A stretch of DNA of 64,000 nt, from contig CAWHXG010000001.1 in the NCBI GenBank assembly GCA_963833235.1, positions 1,116,001 through 1,180,000 on the forward strand. The letters run 5' to 3'. Positions 31,699 to 41,709 of the stretch are shown piece after piece. The translations under genes were made by a program, and so were the position numbers. The DNA comes from CAWHXG01 sp963833235 (GTDB taxonomy: Bacteria > Pseudomonadota > Alphaproteobacteria > Rhodobacterales > Rhodobacteraceae). Each line of letters begins with the position of its first letter. Position 1 is the stretch's first letter. The notes under the pieces are model-generated. The model made no database searches. It had not been told where the DNA came from and saw only the letters and a list, made by a program, of their open reading frames with translations.

Positions 31699-32583
31699 TC
31701 AGCCCATCCGCTCCGAGGCATAGCCGCCGGGGCTTTCGGGGAACACCACGGTGGAATTGTTGTTCAGGAACACCCGGTGGTGGATATGCGCGTGCACCGC
31801 CCGGCTGAGCACCGCGCTTTCCACATCGCGCCCGAGCGAGACGTAATCGCCGGCGCTTTGCGCATGTGTCACGCGCACGGTGTCCTGCTCGATGATCGGG
31901 CCTTCATCCAGATCGGCGGTAACGTAATGCGCCGTGGCGCCGATCAGCTTCACGCCGCGCTCGAAGGCCTGCCGGTAAGGGTTGGCCCCCTTGAACGACG
32001 GCAGGAAGGAATGGTGGATGTTGATGATCCGCCCCGACATCTGCGTGCACATCCGGTCGCTCAGCACCTGCATGTAGCGCGCCAGCACCACCAGTTCCGC
32101 GCCCGTCTCGTCGATCAGGTCCATCTGCCTGGCCTCGGCCTCGGCCTTGTTCTGGGGCGTGACCTTGACCCAGTGGAACGGGATGTCGTGGTTCACCACC
32201 ACCTTCTGGTAGTCGAGATGGTTCGAGACGACGCCAACGATCTCGACCGGCAGCGCCCCGATGCGCCAGCGGTAGAGCAGATCGTTCAGGCAATGCCCGA
32301 AGCGCGAGACCAGGATCATCACCTTGATCCGCTTCTCGGCAGGGTGAATCGCCAGCCTCAGGTCGTATTCCGCGATGGCGGGCTCGAAGGCCGATTGCAG
32401 GTCGGCCAGCGCGGCGCCCGTCTCGGAGGTGAAGCTGACGCGCATGAAGAAGCGCCCGGTGACCGCGTCGTCGAACTGGCTGCTGTCGCGGATGTTGCAG
32501 CCTGATTGCGCGAGGGTGCCGGCCACGGCCATCACGATGCCCCGCCGCGACGGGCAGGTCACCGTCATCACGTAATCGCCCAT
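31699..32583 (-). CDS. purU: Formyltetrahydrofolate deformylase
   Basis: 294 aa from ATG 32583. The N-terminal ACT domain (YVMTVTCPSRRGIVMAVAGTLAQSGCNIRDSSQF) is followed by a formyltransferase-fold catalytic domain with VEIVGVVSNHLD, RYMQVLSDRMC, and the catalytic region INIHHSFLPSFKGANPYRQAFERGVKLIGATAHYVTADLDEGPIIEQD. It hydrolyses 10-formyl-THF to formate and THF, balancing one-carbon pools and supplying formate for PurT-type purine synthesis. It is the first gene of the minus-strand run with the NTF2-like gene and ppaC. The 166 bp upstream is shared with the divergent DUF998 gene. Confidence 0.95.
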   Translation of the reverse strand: MGDYVMTVTCPSRRGIVMAVAGTLAQSGCNIRDSSQFDDAVTGRFFMRVSFTSETGAALADLQSAFEPAIAEYDLRLAIHPAEKRIKVMILVSRFGHCLNDLLYRWRIGALPVEIVGVVSNHLDYQKVVVNHDIPFHWVKVTPQNKAEAEARQMDLIDETGAELVVLARYMQVLSDRMCTQMSGRIINIHHSFLPSFKGANPYRQAFERGVKLIGATAHYVTADLDEGPIIEQDTVRVTHAQSAGDYVSLGRDVESAVLSRAVHAHIHHRVFLNNNSTVVFPESPGGYASERMG

Positions 32584-32749
32584 CTGTTGCCGCCCTGTGT
32601 TGCTTCTCGATGCCGGCGTTGCCGCCCTGCCGGACCAAAGGCGATAACGCCCGGAGGAACAATCGCGTTTGCGGCGCGGTTTGATCCGAAAGCGGCCCGC
32701 CCGCCCGTTGCTGCAGCTTCGGGCGGCGCTCGGCCCGTCTGGAGGGACG

Positions 32750-33403
32750 ATGCGCGATCTGTCTAACAATGCCGGCCTGGCTGAGCCTGCGCCGGGGCTT
32801 CTGATGACCTGTGGCGTTCTGGGCGTGCTGGGATCATTGGCGCTGATCGCCGGAAACGTCATTGGCAGCATCGTCGTGCCGGGACACGACTGGGTGGCCG
32901 ACACCGTGAGCGATCTGGCCGCCGGCCGTTTCGAGATCATCCAGGACGTGGCGCTTTACGGCTTTGCCGTGGGCATCCTCGCCATCGGCATGGCCGCGGC
33001 GCATCTGCATCTGGGCAAGCGGCGCTGGACGATCGGGGTCTTCGCGCTGATGGCGCTGGCGCTGATCGTGACGGTGATCGGAGCGCGCAACGAATATGGC
33101 GACCGCGATACCGGCGGCCTCGTGATCCACATCTATCTGGTCTACATGCTGGGCGTGGTGTTTCCACTGGCGCCGTTCACCATGGCGGGCGGGCTGGAGC
33201 GTCTGCACACTGGCCTGCGGCGCCTCTCGTTCGTCTGCGCCGGCCTCTGGTGCGTGGGTGCGCCGATCTTCTTTCTGATGCCGACCGGGTATGACGGAGC
33301 ATGGGAGCGCGGCCTTGGCGTGATCACGGCGGTATGGATCACCGCCACGGCCCTGGCGTTCTTCCGCTACGGCTGGCGCGAGATGCGCGAAGGCACCGTC
33401 TGA
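32750..33403 (+). CDS. DUF998 six-helix membrane protein
   Basis: 217 aa from ATG 32750, with GGAGGG 3-8 nt upstream. Six hydrophobic helices are visible, including GVLGVLGSLALIAGNVIGSIVV, IIQDVALYGFAVGILAIGMAAA, GVFALMALALIVTVIGA and IYLVYMLGVVFPLAPFTMAG. The conserved start of helix 1 followed by DWVADTVSDLAAGRF matches DUF998. Integral inner-membrane protein of unknown function. It is convergent with the fasciclin gene across a shared terminator. Confidence 0.82.
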   Translation: MRDLSNNAGLAEPAPGLLMTCGVLGVLGSLALIAGNVIGSIVVPGHDWVADTVSDLAAGRFEIIQDVALYGFAVGILAIGMAAAHLHLGKRRWTIGVFALMALALIVTVIGARNEYGDRDTGGLVIHIYLVYMLGVVFPLAPFTMAGGLERLHTGLRRLSFVCAGLWCVGAPIFFLMPTGYDGAWERGLGVITAVWITATALAFFRYGWREMREGTV

Positions 33404-33420
33404 CCCGGCCCGACAATCGA

Positions 33421-33451
33421 AAACGGCGGCCCCCCAGCAGGACCGCCGTTT
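33421..33451. terminator. Bidirectional terminator between DUF998 and fasciclin genes
   Basis: AAACGGCGG (33421-33429) pairs with CCGCCGTTT (33443-33451). Flanking A and T runs make it usable from both strands, 17 nt after the plus-strand stop and 35 nt after the minus-strand stop. Confidence 0.75.
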
Positions 33452-33486
33452 CCAACACGTGAACTCGTTACGAAAGCGAGAGAGAC

Positions 33487-34035
33487 TTACTGCTTCGGCA
33501 ACATCACGCGATCGATGACGTGAATCACGCCGTTGGACTGGTCGACATCGGCGATGGTGACGGTCGCTTCGCGGCCGTTCTCGTCGGTCAGCATGATGGT
33601 GTCGCCGGAATAGGTGGCCTGCAGGGTGCAGCCGCCGAGCGTGGGCACGGGGTGCATGCCGTTGTCGTCGTCGACCATGCCCTTGATGGCCATCGACATC
33701 GCATCGGCGCCGACCACGTGGCAGGTCAGGATCTCGGTCAGCTGCGCCTTGTTCTCGGGCTTCAGCAGCTCTTCGAGCGTGCCGTCCTTGAACATGTCGA
33801 AGGCGGCATTGGTGGGCGCGAAGACGGTGAAGGGGCCGGGGCCCATCAGCGTTTCGGCAAGCCCGGCGGCCTGAACGGCGGCGACGAGTGTCGTGTGGTC
33901 GGCCGAGTTCACGGCGTTCTCGACGATGTTCTTGGAGGGGAACATCTCGGCTCCGCCGACCATCGTGTTCTGTGCGGTGGCGACGCCGGCCGTGGCGGCG
34001 AGGAGCGAAGCGGAGAGGGTGAGCGACTTGAACAT
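33487..34035 (-). CDS. Secreted fasciclin (FAS1) domain protein
   Basis: 182 aa from ATG 34035, behind AGGGA; the longer frame to 34065 is unlikely because the signal peptide starts at MFKSLTLSASLLAATAGVATAQ. A single FAS1 domain has IVENAVNSADHTTLVAAVQAAGLAETLMGPGPFTVFAPTNAAFDMF (H1 motif), then LTEILTCHVVGADAMSM and GVIHVIDRVMLPK (H2 motif). FAS1 domains mediate cell-surface and matrix adhesion, and related bacterial proteins are secreted. No anchor or CTERM tail is present, so it is probably periplasmic or extracellular. Confidence 0.92.
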   Translation of the reverse strand: MFKSLTLSASLLAATAGVATAQNTMVGGAEMFPSKNIVENAVNSADHTTLVAAVQAAGLAETLMGPGPFTVFAPTNAAFDMFKDGTLEELLKPENKAQLTEILTCHVVGADAMSMAIKGMVDDDNGMHPVPTLGGCTLQATYSGDTIMLTDENGREATVTIADVDQSNGVIHVIDRVMLPKQ

Positions 34036-34500
34036 TTTCTTTTCCCTGGGTTCGGTTTGCAGCAAGAGCCACGCAAGCTCCGAGCAAAAGGTTTCAAATG
34101 AGTTTAAGCGCGAGGCGGCGACAATGCCTTTGGCCTACTGACGTTTGCGCCAGACGCCGCGCGCAGGACGGGCGAGGCGCCATTGCCGCCAAGCGGACGG
34201 CGCCCTGCCGGCGCGGCGGGGCACCGGTAACCCGTGGGTTACGCAAGGCATTGTTAATAAACATGCAAATAAGCCTACGCGGCCGCACGCAGAGTGTTGC
34301 GCCAGGCGTCGACACCGATGCGGACTGCCGATCCAGGGCCGCGCGGCGCCAATGACCCGCAGCGCGCACAAGTTGCGCGCGTCGCCAAGGCGGGGAGGCG
34401 ACCGGAAGGGCAGCGGAGGGGATGACGGAGGCGGGCCGGCCGCAGGGGGCGGGGCACGGCAATACGGCGAAAAACTGCCTTCGGGCGCGCGCGACCCGCA

Positions 34501-34528
34501 TTGACAGCCGCCTCTGGCATCCTTAGGT
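34501..34528 (+). promoter_or_regulatory. Putative groESL promoter
   Basis: A perfect TTGACA (34501-34506) is followed 16 bp later by TTAGGT (34523-34528). CIRCE starts 11 bp further on, so HrcA bound there would cover the transcription start. Confidence 0.55.
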
Positions 34529-34538
34529 GAGCCGCATG

Positions 34539-34565
34539 TTAGCACTCCCCAGACAAGAGTGCCAA
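34539..34565 (+). promoter_or_regulatory. CIRCE operator (HrcA binding site) for groESL
   Basis: TTAGCACTC, 9-nt spacer, GAGTGCCAA. It matches the consensus TTAGCACTC-N9-GAGTGCTAA with one mismatch in the right arm. It sits 33 nt before the groES start, so heat-inducible repression by HrcA is expected. Confidence 0.93.
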
Positions 34566-34598
34566 CGCATGAAAACCTCCAGAAAGGGAGCCTCAGAC

Positions 34599-34910
34599 AT
34601 GGCATTCAAACCGCTTCATGACCGCGTTCTGGTCCGTCGCGTCGAAGGCGACGAAAAGACCAAGGGTGGCCTGATCATCCCCGACAGCGCCAAGGAAAAG
34701 CCCGCCGAGGGCATGGTCATCGCCTGTGGCGAAGGCGCCCGCAAGGACAGCGGCGAGCTGATCGAGATGGGCGTTTCGGCCGGCGACAAGGTTCTCTTCG
34801 GCAAGTGGTCGGGCACGGAAGTGACGATCGACGGCGAAGAGCTGCTTATCATGAAGGAAAGCGACATCCTCGGGATCATCGAGGATCAGGCCGCGTCGAT
34901 GGCCGCCTGA
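34599..34910 (+). CDS. groES: Co-chaperonin GroES
   Basis: 103 aa from ATG 34599, with AAGGGAG upstream. It is the heptameric lid of the GroEL chamber. Motifs are FKPLHDRVLVRRVEGDEKTKGGLIIPDSAKEKP (mobile loop included), GEGARKDSGELIEMGVSAGDKVLFGKWSGTEV and KESDILGIIE. It is first in the groESL operon behind CIRCE, 49 bp before groEL. Confidence 0.98.
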   Translation: MAFKPLHDRVLVRRVEGDEKTKGGLIIPDSAKEKPAEGMVIACGEGARKDSGELIEMGVSAGDKVLFGKWSGTEVTIDGEELLIMKESDILGIIEDQAASMAA

Positions 34911-34959
34911 GCCATCCGCTAGACCCGCTTTCCCCCACACAAGACAGGAGTATGCCATC

Positions 34960-36604
<1,645 letters not shown>

Positions 36605-36631
36605 GCCAGCCCGGGCTTGCGCGCGACGGAT

Positions 36632-36653
36632 CGGGGGGCCTTCTGGCCCCCCG
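36632..36653 (+). terminator. groESL terminator
   Basis: A 9-bp GC stem (36632-36640 with 36645-36653) and a TTCT loop, followed by TTTCG, 28 nt after the groEL stop. Confidence 0.85.
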
Positions 36654-36792
36654 TTTCGTATTGGCCGGGCGGGTCCGTTCAGGGCGGCGGCCCGGACGGC
36701 GGCGACGGGGTTTCGCGCTTGCCGGGCGGGGCCTTGCCCCCGGGCGACCTTCGGCGGTATCGCCGTGGCAGACGTGTATTCAAGAGGCCCCA

Positions 36793-37278
36793 TTGATCGA
36801 AATCCGTACAGCGACCGCCGACGATGTGACCGACATTTCCGTTCTTCTGGTCAGCGTCTTTCGCCAGCGCAACGAGGCGCAGCTTGTGAAGGCCCTGCGG
36901 AGCGAGGGTTCCGTTGCGGCCGAGCTGGTGGCGGCCGATGCGCAGGGGCTGGTGGGCCATGTCTGCCTGTCGCGGCTGATGGCGCCGCAGAAGTGGCTGG
37001 CGCTGGCCCCCGTGAGCGTGCGCAACGAGCAGCAGGGGCAGGGCATCGGCGCCGACCTCGTGCGGCACGCGCTGGATGCGGCACGGCGGGCGCAGGCCGA
37101 CGCCGTGGTCGTGGTGGGCGATCCGCGCTACTATGGCCGCTTCGGGTTCGTCTTCGACGGGCCGTCGCAACTGACCTCGCCTTATCCGCAGCAATACATG
37201 GGGCTTTATCCGATCAGCGCCGGAAGTGCCATGGCGCGGGCCGCGCTGGTCTATCCCGAGGCGTTCGACACGGTGTAA
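36793..37278 (+). CDS. YhbS-like GNAT N-acetyltransferase
   Basis: 161 aa from TTG 36793, with AGAGG upstream; no ATG gives a better match to the family start IEIRTATADDVTDISVLL. The acetyl-CoA motif is VRNEQQGQGIGADLVRHALDAAR. The C-terminal VVVGDPRYYGRFGFVFDGPSQLTSPYPQQYMGL is characteristic of the YhbS group. Substrate unknown. It is convergent with purK, with 21 bp between the stops. Confidence 0.85.
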   Translation: MIEIRTATADDVTDISVLLVSVFRQRNEAQLVKALRSEGSVAAELVAADAQGLVGHVCLSRLMAPQKWLALAPVSVRNEQQGQGIGADLVRHALDAARRAQADAVVVVGDPRYYGRFGFVFDGPSQLTSPYPQQYMGLYPISAGSAMARAALVYPEAFDTV

Positions 37279-37299
37279 GGCGGTGGCGCCGCGCCCCGC

Positions 37300-38379
37300 T
37301 CAGCGCGGCGCGCCTGCGATCCGGTTCACGTGGCCCATCTTGCGGCCCGGGCGCGTCGCGCCCTTGCCATAGAGATGCAGCGCCGCACCCGGCTCTGCCC
37401 GCAGGGCATCGAGGCGGGCAATGTCTTCGCCGATGAGGTTGTCCATCGTCACGTCGGCATGGCGCCGCCCGTCGCCCAGCGGCCAGCCTGCGATGGCGCG
37501 GATGTGCTGCTCGAACTGGTCGATGAGGCAGCCGTTCTGGGTCCAGTGGCCGGAATTGTGGACCCGCGGCGCGATCTCGTTGACGATCAGGCCGCCACGC
37601 GTGACGAAGAGCTCGACCCCCAGCACGCCCACATGGCCAAGCGCGTTGAGGATGCGGCCGGTCAGTAGCACCGCATCGGTGGCGAGGCTTGCCGGGATCG
37701 CCGCGGGAACGGTGGTGCGCCGGAGGATGCCGCCCTCGTGGCGGTTCTCGCTAGGGTCGAAGCAGGCGACGGCGCCATCCGCTCCCCGCGCGCCGATCAC
37801 CGATATCTCGCGCTCGAAGGGCACGACGCCTTCCAGGACCGCCGGGGCGCCGGCGAGGGCAGCGAGCGCCCGTTCCGCCGCATCGGCGCCGTCGATGCGG
37901 GCCTGGCCCTTGCCGTCGTAGCCGAAGCGGCGGGTCTTCAGGATCGCGGGCAGGCCTGTGTGCCGGATTGCCGGGCGGAGGTCGCCGGGGCCATCGACCG
38001 GGGCGAAGGGCGCCACCGCAAGCCCAAGATCCTGCAGAAAGCGCTTTTCGGTCAGTCGGTCCTGGGAGATTTCCAGGGAGCGGCGCGACGGGTGCAGCGG
38101 GCAGAACGCCTCGACCGCGTCGAGGGCGCCGGTGGGGATGTTCTCGAACTCATAGGTGACCACGTCGACCGACCGGGCGAAGGCGGCGAGCGCTTCGGCA
38201 TCCTCGAACCCGGCGACGGTGGCGCGGTGGGCCACCTGTGCGCCCGGCCCGTCCGGCGCGGGGTCGTAGATGTGGGCGCGAAGGCCCAACCGGGCAGCGG
38301 CCAGCGCCAGCATCCGCCCCAGCTGCCCGCCGCCGAGGATGCCGATCGTCGCGCCCGGCGGCAGCATTGCATCGGTCAT
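37300..38379 (-). CDS. purK: N5-carboxyaminoimidazole ribonucleotide synthase
   Basis: 359 aa. It is an ATP-grasp enzyme converting AIR, bicarbonate and ATP to N5-CAIR in purine synthesis. Motifs are IGILGGGQLGRMLALAAARLG, VVTYEFENIPTGALDAVE, the glycine-rich ATP loop KTRRFGYDGKGQARI, VPFEREISVIGARGADG, and LIVNEIAPRVHNSGHWTQNGCLIDQFEQHIRAI. It lies 24 bp downstream of purE, its pathway partner. Confidence 0.96.
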   Translation of the reverse strand: MTDAMLPPGATIGILGGGQLGRMLALAAARLGLRAHIYDPAPDGPGAQVAHRATVAGFEDAEALAAFARSVDVVTYEFENIPTGALDAVEAFCPLHPSRRSLEISQDRLTEKRFLQDLGLAVAPFAPVDGPGDLRPAIRHTGLPAILKTRRFGYDGKGQARIDGADAAERALAALAGAPAVLEGVVPFEREISVIGARGADGAVACFDPSENRHEGGILRRTTVPAAIPASLATDAVLLTGRILNALGHVGVLGVELFVTRGGLIVNEIAPRVHNSGHWTQNGCLIDQFEQHIRAIAGWPLGDGRRHADVTMDNLIGEDIARLDALRAEPGAALHLYGKGATRPGRKMGHVNRIAGAPR

Positions 38380-38403
38380 GCGGGGCCTCGGTCGTGCGCG
38401 GCC

Positions 38404-38892
38404 TCAGTCATGCGGGGTCTCGGGCACGTCCGCGGCCATGCTTGCGCGCCAGGCCGCCAGCCGTTCGGACAGCGCGGCATCGCCGAGGGCGAGAATCGCG
38501 GCGGCCATCAGGCCGGCATTGGCGGCGCCCGCCGCCCCGATCGCCATGGTCGCCACCGGGGTTCCCCGCGGCATCTGGACGATGGAATAGAGGCTGTCGA
38601 GCCCCGAAAGCGCGCGGCTCTGCACCGGCACGCCGATCACCGGCAGCAGCGTTTTCGAGGCGAGCATGCCGGGCAGATGCGCCGCCCCGCCCGCCCCGGC
38701 GATGATGCAGTGCAGGCCCCGCAGGGCGGCGGAGGTGCCATACTCCCACAGCCGGTCCGGCGTGCGGTGGGCCGAGACGATGCGCGCCTCGAAGGGCACG
38801 TGGAGCGCTGCGAGGATGTCTGCCGCCTCGCGCATCGTGGGCCAGTCGGAATTGCTGCCCATCACGATCCCGACGCGCGGATCCGCGCTCAT
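38404..38892 (-). CDS. purE: N5-carboxyaminoimidazole ribonucleotide mutase
   Basis: 162 aa from ATG 38892 (GCGGAG upstream); a GTG at 38901 is the alternative. Family I PurE converts N5-CAIR to CAIR. Motifs are VGIVMGSNSDWPTMREAADIL, ARIVSAHRTPDRLWEYG, IIAGAGGAAHLPGMLASKTLLPVIGVPV, and VQMPRGTPVATMAIGAAGAANAGLMAAAIL. The gene precedes purK on the same strand and follows the DUF465 gene by 34 bp. Confidence 0.96.
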   Translation of the reverse strand: MSADPRVGIVMGSNSDWPTMREAADILAALHVPFEARIVSAHRTPDRLWEYGTSAALRGLHCIIAGAGGAAHLPGMLASKTLLPVIGVPVQSRALSGLDSLYSIVQMPRGTPVATMAIGAAGAANAGLMAAAILALGDAALSERLAAWRASMAADVPETPHD

Positions 38893-38926
38893 GCTCCGCA
38901 CCCGGCCGGACGGCCGGCGCCCCGGG

Positions 38927-39145
38927 TCACGCGATGATATCCGGCAGCAGCTCGTCCTCGATACGCTGGATCGCGTCCCGCAGGCCCAGCTTCTGTTTTT
39001 TCAGGCGCCGCAGGGTAAGCTGCTCCGCACGGCCGCTTTCCTCCAGCGCCTGGATGGCATGATCGAGATCGCGATGCTCGCGGCGCAGCACCTCGAGGCG
39101 CACGCGCAGCGCCTCTTCGTGAGACATTTCCATCGCCGCGTTCAT
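38927..39145 (-). CDS. DUF465 (YdcH-like) small helical protein
   Basis: 72 aa from ATG 39145 (67 if ATG 39127 is used). It is a charged helical hairpin: LEVLRREHRDLDHAIQALEESGRAEQLTLRRLKKQKLGLRDAIQRIEDE, which is the DUF465 pattern (KKEKLRLKDxI near the end). Function unknown. It lies upstream of purEK on the same strand and divergent from the hsp20 operon, whose promoter lies in the 217-bp gap. Confidence 0.88.
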   Translation of the reverse strand: MNAAMEMSHEEALRVRLEVLRREHRDLDHAIQALEESGRAEQLTLRRLKKQKLGLRDAIQRIEDELLPDIIA

Positions 39146-39271
39146 GCCGTTCGCCCCGTCTGCCACCCCGCCCGCACCGAAGGCGAACTGCGCTATGCTA
39201 CCGCGAAGGCGACGCCGCGCAAAGCCCCGCAGGCCCTTGTTCCCCTGGCCCCCTGTCCGCCGTCGACGACC

Positions 39272-39300
39272 CTTGCGCGGCATTCGGGCGGCCCCCATAT
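39272..39300 (+). promoter_or_regulatory. RpoH (sigma32)-type heat-shock promoter for hsp20-DUF1150
   Basis: CTTGCGC (39272-39278) is followed, after 14 bp, by CCCCATAT (39293-39300). This matches the CTTGAAA-N13-14-CCCCATNT consensus well in both boxes. It leaves a ~55-nt leader before the hsp20 ATG. Confidence 0.7.
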
Positions 39301-39362
39301 TCAGGGCTGAGGGTTGCCGCAAACGGGACCTGACGCACAGTCGCTTGCCTGAAGGACGTGTC

Positions 39363-39782
39363 ATGACAAAGCTGACCTTGGGGACGCATCCGTTCCTGCT
39401 GGGGTTCGAGCAGCTGGAACGGCTGGTGGAACGAACGGCGAAGACTGGGAACGAAGGGTATCCGCCCTATAATATCGAGCAGACGACCGATGCATCCTAC
39501 CGGATCACGCTCGCCGTGGCTGGGTTTCGCGACGAGGACCTGGAGATTACGGTGGAGGATCGGCAGCTGCTGGTGCGCGGCCGTCAGGCGGAGGACGATC
39601 CGGCGCGCGTGTACCTGCACCGCGGGATCGCGGCGCGGCAGTTCCAGCGCAGCTTCGTGCTGGCCGATGCCGTCGAGGTGACCGGAGCGGCGCTGGCGGA
39701 CGGATTGCTGCATATCGACCTGCGCCGGGTTGCGCCGCAATCGACGAGGCAGCGTATCGACATCAACACGGGAGAAGCATGA
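39363..39782 (+). CDS. Small heat-shock protein Hsp20 (IbpA-like)
   Basis: 139 aa from ATG 39363. It is an ATP-independent holdase for unfolding proteins. The alpha-crystallin domain spans about residues 35-130: YPPYNIEQTTDASYRITLAVAGFRDEDLEITVEDRQLLVRGRQ, IAARQFQRSFVLADAVEVTGAALADGLLHIDLRR, then a short tail (STRQRIDIN) in place of an IXI motif. It is driven by an RpoH-type promoter. The stop overlaps the start of the DUF1150 gene (ATGATG), so the two are translationally coupled. Confidence 0.95.
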   Translation: MTKLTLGTHPFLLGFEQLERLVERTAKTGNEGYPPYNIEQTTDASYRITLAVAGFRDEDLEITVEDRQLLVRGRQAEDDPARVYLHRGIAARQFQRSFVLADAVEVTGAALADGLLHIDLRRVAPQSTRQRIDINTGEA

Positions 39783-40012
39783 TGGACATTGCACACGACA
39801 GCGAGATCGCCGACGAGGCGGAGCGGATCGTCTATGTCCGCCATGTGGACCCGGCGGACCTGCCCGACGAGATCCGCGCCAAGACCGGCGACATCGAGGA
39901 CCTATACGCGCTGCACGCACCGAACGGCGACAGGCTGGCGCTCGTGAAGGACCGCAAGCTGGCGTATATCCTGGCGCGGCAGAACAATTTCAGTCCGGTC
40001 GCCGTGCACTAG
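39779..40012 (+). CDS. DUF1150 small protein, coupled to Hsp20
   Basis: 77 aa (a second ATG follows immediately at 39782). It is an acidic N-terminal half with VYVRHVDPADLPDEIRAKTGDIEDLYALHAPNGDRLALVKDRKLAYILARQNNFSPVAVH, the DUF1150 pattern. Function unknown. Overlap with hsp20, and the shared RpoH promoter, predict heat-induced co-synthesis and perhaps a role as partner or regulator of the holdase (inference). A terminator follows. Confidence 0.9.
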   Translation: MMDIAHDSEIADEAERIVYVRHVDPADLPDEIRAKTGDIEDLYALHAPNGDRLALVKDRKLAYILARQNNFSPVAVH

Positions 40013-40038
40013 CCACCGGCGACCCGCGATGATCGGAG

Positions 40039-40063
40039 GGGCGGCCCTGTTGCGGGGTCGCCC
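40039..40063 (+). terminator. Terminator after hsp20-DUF1150
   Basis: GGGCGGCCC and GGGTCGCCC (one G-T pair) form a 9-bp stem with a 7-nt loop, followed by TTTCG. It lies 27 nt after the DUF1150 stop. Confidence 0.7.
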
Positions 40064-40101
40064 TTTCGCGTTGGGGCCGGACGTTTCCTGGGTGGTGCGG
40101 C

Positions 40102-40506
40102 CTACTGGCGGATCAGGGGGGCGATCGCCGGCGGGCTGCCCGGCAGGTCGCTGCGCGAGCGTCCGCTTCCCGAGGAAAGCGCCGGTTCGCCCAACCCGAG
40201 GCCGGCGGCTCCGGGTGGCGGAGACAGGCGCCCGAGGAAGCCATCGAGGGTGTCGCGCTGCCGACCTGAGAGGAGGGTGCGCAGGGGGTCCCCGGCCGTC
40301 GGCGCGGCCGTAGCGGGCGGGGGCGCCTCGCCCGCTGGATCGGCGGCACAGGGCGGCACGCATTCGTCGTCAGGCGGGCGCATGGTGGCCGAGCCGCCGG
40401 GCCGCGGCGCAAGCAGCATCGCGACGGCGAGGATCAGAAGCCAAGGCGCGGCGGCGATGACGGTTCGGCGGACGATTTGTGACAGCGAGAACATGGCGAC
40501 CTTCAA
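40102..40506 (-). CDS. Hypothetical membrane-anchored protein
   Basis: 134 aa (or 130 from ATG 40494). It shows one N-terminal membrane helix (VIAAAPWLLILAVAMLLA, residues ~16-33), then a Pro/Gly/Ala-rich region with two nearby cysteines (DDECVPPCAADP) and no recognisable domain (DPLRTLLSGRQRDTLDGFLGRL in the middle). Probably periplasmic, tethered to the inner membrane. I do not recognise a family. It lies 55 bp upstream of trxB on the same strand. Its reality rests on length, frame continuity and position rather than homology. Confidence 0.55.
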   Translation of the reverse strand: MKVAMFSLSQIVRRTVIAAAPWLLILAVAMLLAPRPGGSATMRPPDDECVPPCAADPAGEAPPPATAAPTAGDPLRTLLSGRQRDTLDGFLGRLSPPPGAAGLGLGEPALSSGSGRSRSDLPGSPPAIAPLIRQ

Positions 40507-40561
40507 TGCGGAGTTCGCCCTGCCTACGCGGCCGGCCTTCAGAAATCGTTACACGATCCGG

Positions 40562-41572
40562 TCATGATGCCTTTAGGGCGAGCGCCGCGGCCGGGGCCCG
40601 GGCCGCGGTATCGGTGGCGCCCTGATCCGCCGCGGCCTGTTCCGCGAGGAAGCGTTCCGCCTCCAGCGCGGCCATGCAGCCCATTCCGGCGCTGGTCACC
40701 GCCTGTCGGTAGACATGGTCCGTCAGGTCGCCCGCGGCGAAGACGCCGGGAATGGCCGTGGCGGTGCTGCCCGGCTCTGTCACCACGTAACCGCCTGAAT
40801 GCAACGGCAGCTTTCCGTCCACGAGGCTGGATGCCGGGGCATGGCCGATGGCAACGAAGACCCCCTTGCAGGGAATCTCGGTGATCTCGCCGGTAGCTAC
40901 ATGCCGGGCTCGTACAGCTTCGACCCCCGGCGGCGTGGCGGTGCCGGTGATCTCGTCGATGGCATGATCCCAGAGCACTGCGACCTTGGGGTTGCGGAAC
41001 AGGCGGTCCTGCAGGATGGCCTCGGCGCGCAGGCTGTCGCGGCGATGAATCAGCGTTACCTTCGAGGCGAAATTGGTAAGAAACAGCGCTTCCTCGGCAG
41101 CGGTGTTGCCGCCGCCGACCACCACGACCTCCTGCCCGCGGTAGAAGAACCCGTCGCAGGTGGCGCAGGCGCTGACGCCGAAACCCTTGAACCTCTCTTC
41201 GGACGGCAGGCCGAGCCACTTCGCCTTGGCGCCGGTGGCGAGGATCAGCGCGTCGGCGCTCCAGACCGTGCCGCTGTCGGTAAGGGCGGTGAAGGGGCGC
41301 TGGCCAAGGTCGAGCTCGGTCACGTGGTCGCTCACGATATCGGCACCCATGGCCTTCGCGTGCGCCTCCATGCGGATCATCAGATCGGGGCCCATGACGC
41401 TTTCGTCGCCGGGCCAGTTCTCGACATCCGTGGTGATGGTCAGCTGCCCGCCGGGCTGGATGCCCTGGATCAGCACCGGGCTCAGCATCGCACGTGCCGC
41501 ATAGATCGCGGCCGTGTAGCCCGCGGGGCCGGAGCCGACGATCAGAACCTTCGCATGGCGCTCGCTGGGCAT
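40562..41572 (-). CDS. trxB: Thioredoxin reductase
   Basis: 336 aa from ATG 41572, with GAGGAGAGGA upstream. FAD-binding motif VLIVGSGPAGYTAAIYAARA, the redox-active pair C136/C139 in SACATCDGFFY, NADPH-binding VVVVGGGNTAAEEALFL, and the FAD motif VFAAGDLTDHVYRQAVTSAGMGCMAALEAERFL are all intact. It reduces thioredoxin with NADPH. The C-terminal ~20 residues are an Ala-rich extension past the usual end. It is divergent from the Lrp-type regulator. Confidence 0.97.
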   Translation of the reverse strand: MPSERHAKVLIVGSGPAGYTAAIYAARAMLSPVLIQGIQPGGQLTITTDVENWPGDESVMGPDLMIRMEAHAKAMGADIVSDHVTELDLGQRPFTALTDSGTVWSADALILATGAKAKWLGLPSEERFKGFGVSACATCDGFFYRGQEVVVVGGGNTAAEEALFLTNFASKVTLIHRRDSLRAEAILQDRLFRNPKVAVLWDHAIDEITGTATPPGVEAVRARHVATGEITEIPCKGVFVAIGHAPASSLVDGKLPLHSGGYVVTEPGSTATAIPGVFAAGDLTDHVYRQAVTSAGMGCMAALEAERFLAEQAAADQGATDTAARAPAAALALKAS

Positions 41573-41709
41573 CGATCCTCTCCTCTTCGGGCTCGGAACG
41601 AGGGATATAGAGGCGCTGCGCCGCCGGGGGAAGCCCCGAGGGCCGGATCGCCGCGGCCGCCTGCGCCGCCGCACATCATGGCGCGCGACCGGCGGCAAAC
41701 GAAGGATTA

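Larger units (their letters stand above)
34036..34598. other. Regulatory gap between the fasciclin gene and groES
   Basis: About 560 bp without a supported gene. An AT-richer stretch near 34245-34275 may carry the fasciclin promoter (minus). The right end holds the groES promoter and CIRCE, listed separately. Confidence 0.6.

Noticed and set aside
34098..34510. Several short open frames in the fasciclin-groES gap
   Set aside because: They are Arg/Ala/Pro-rich shadows without ribosome-binding sites or similarity. The region has clear regulatory elements instead.
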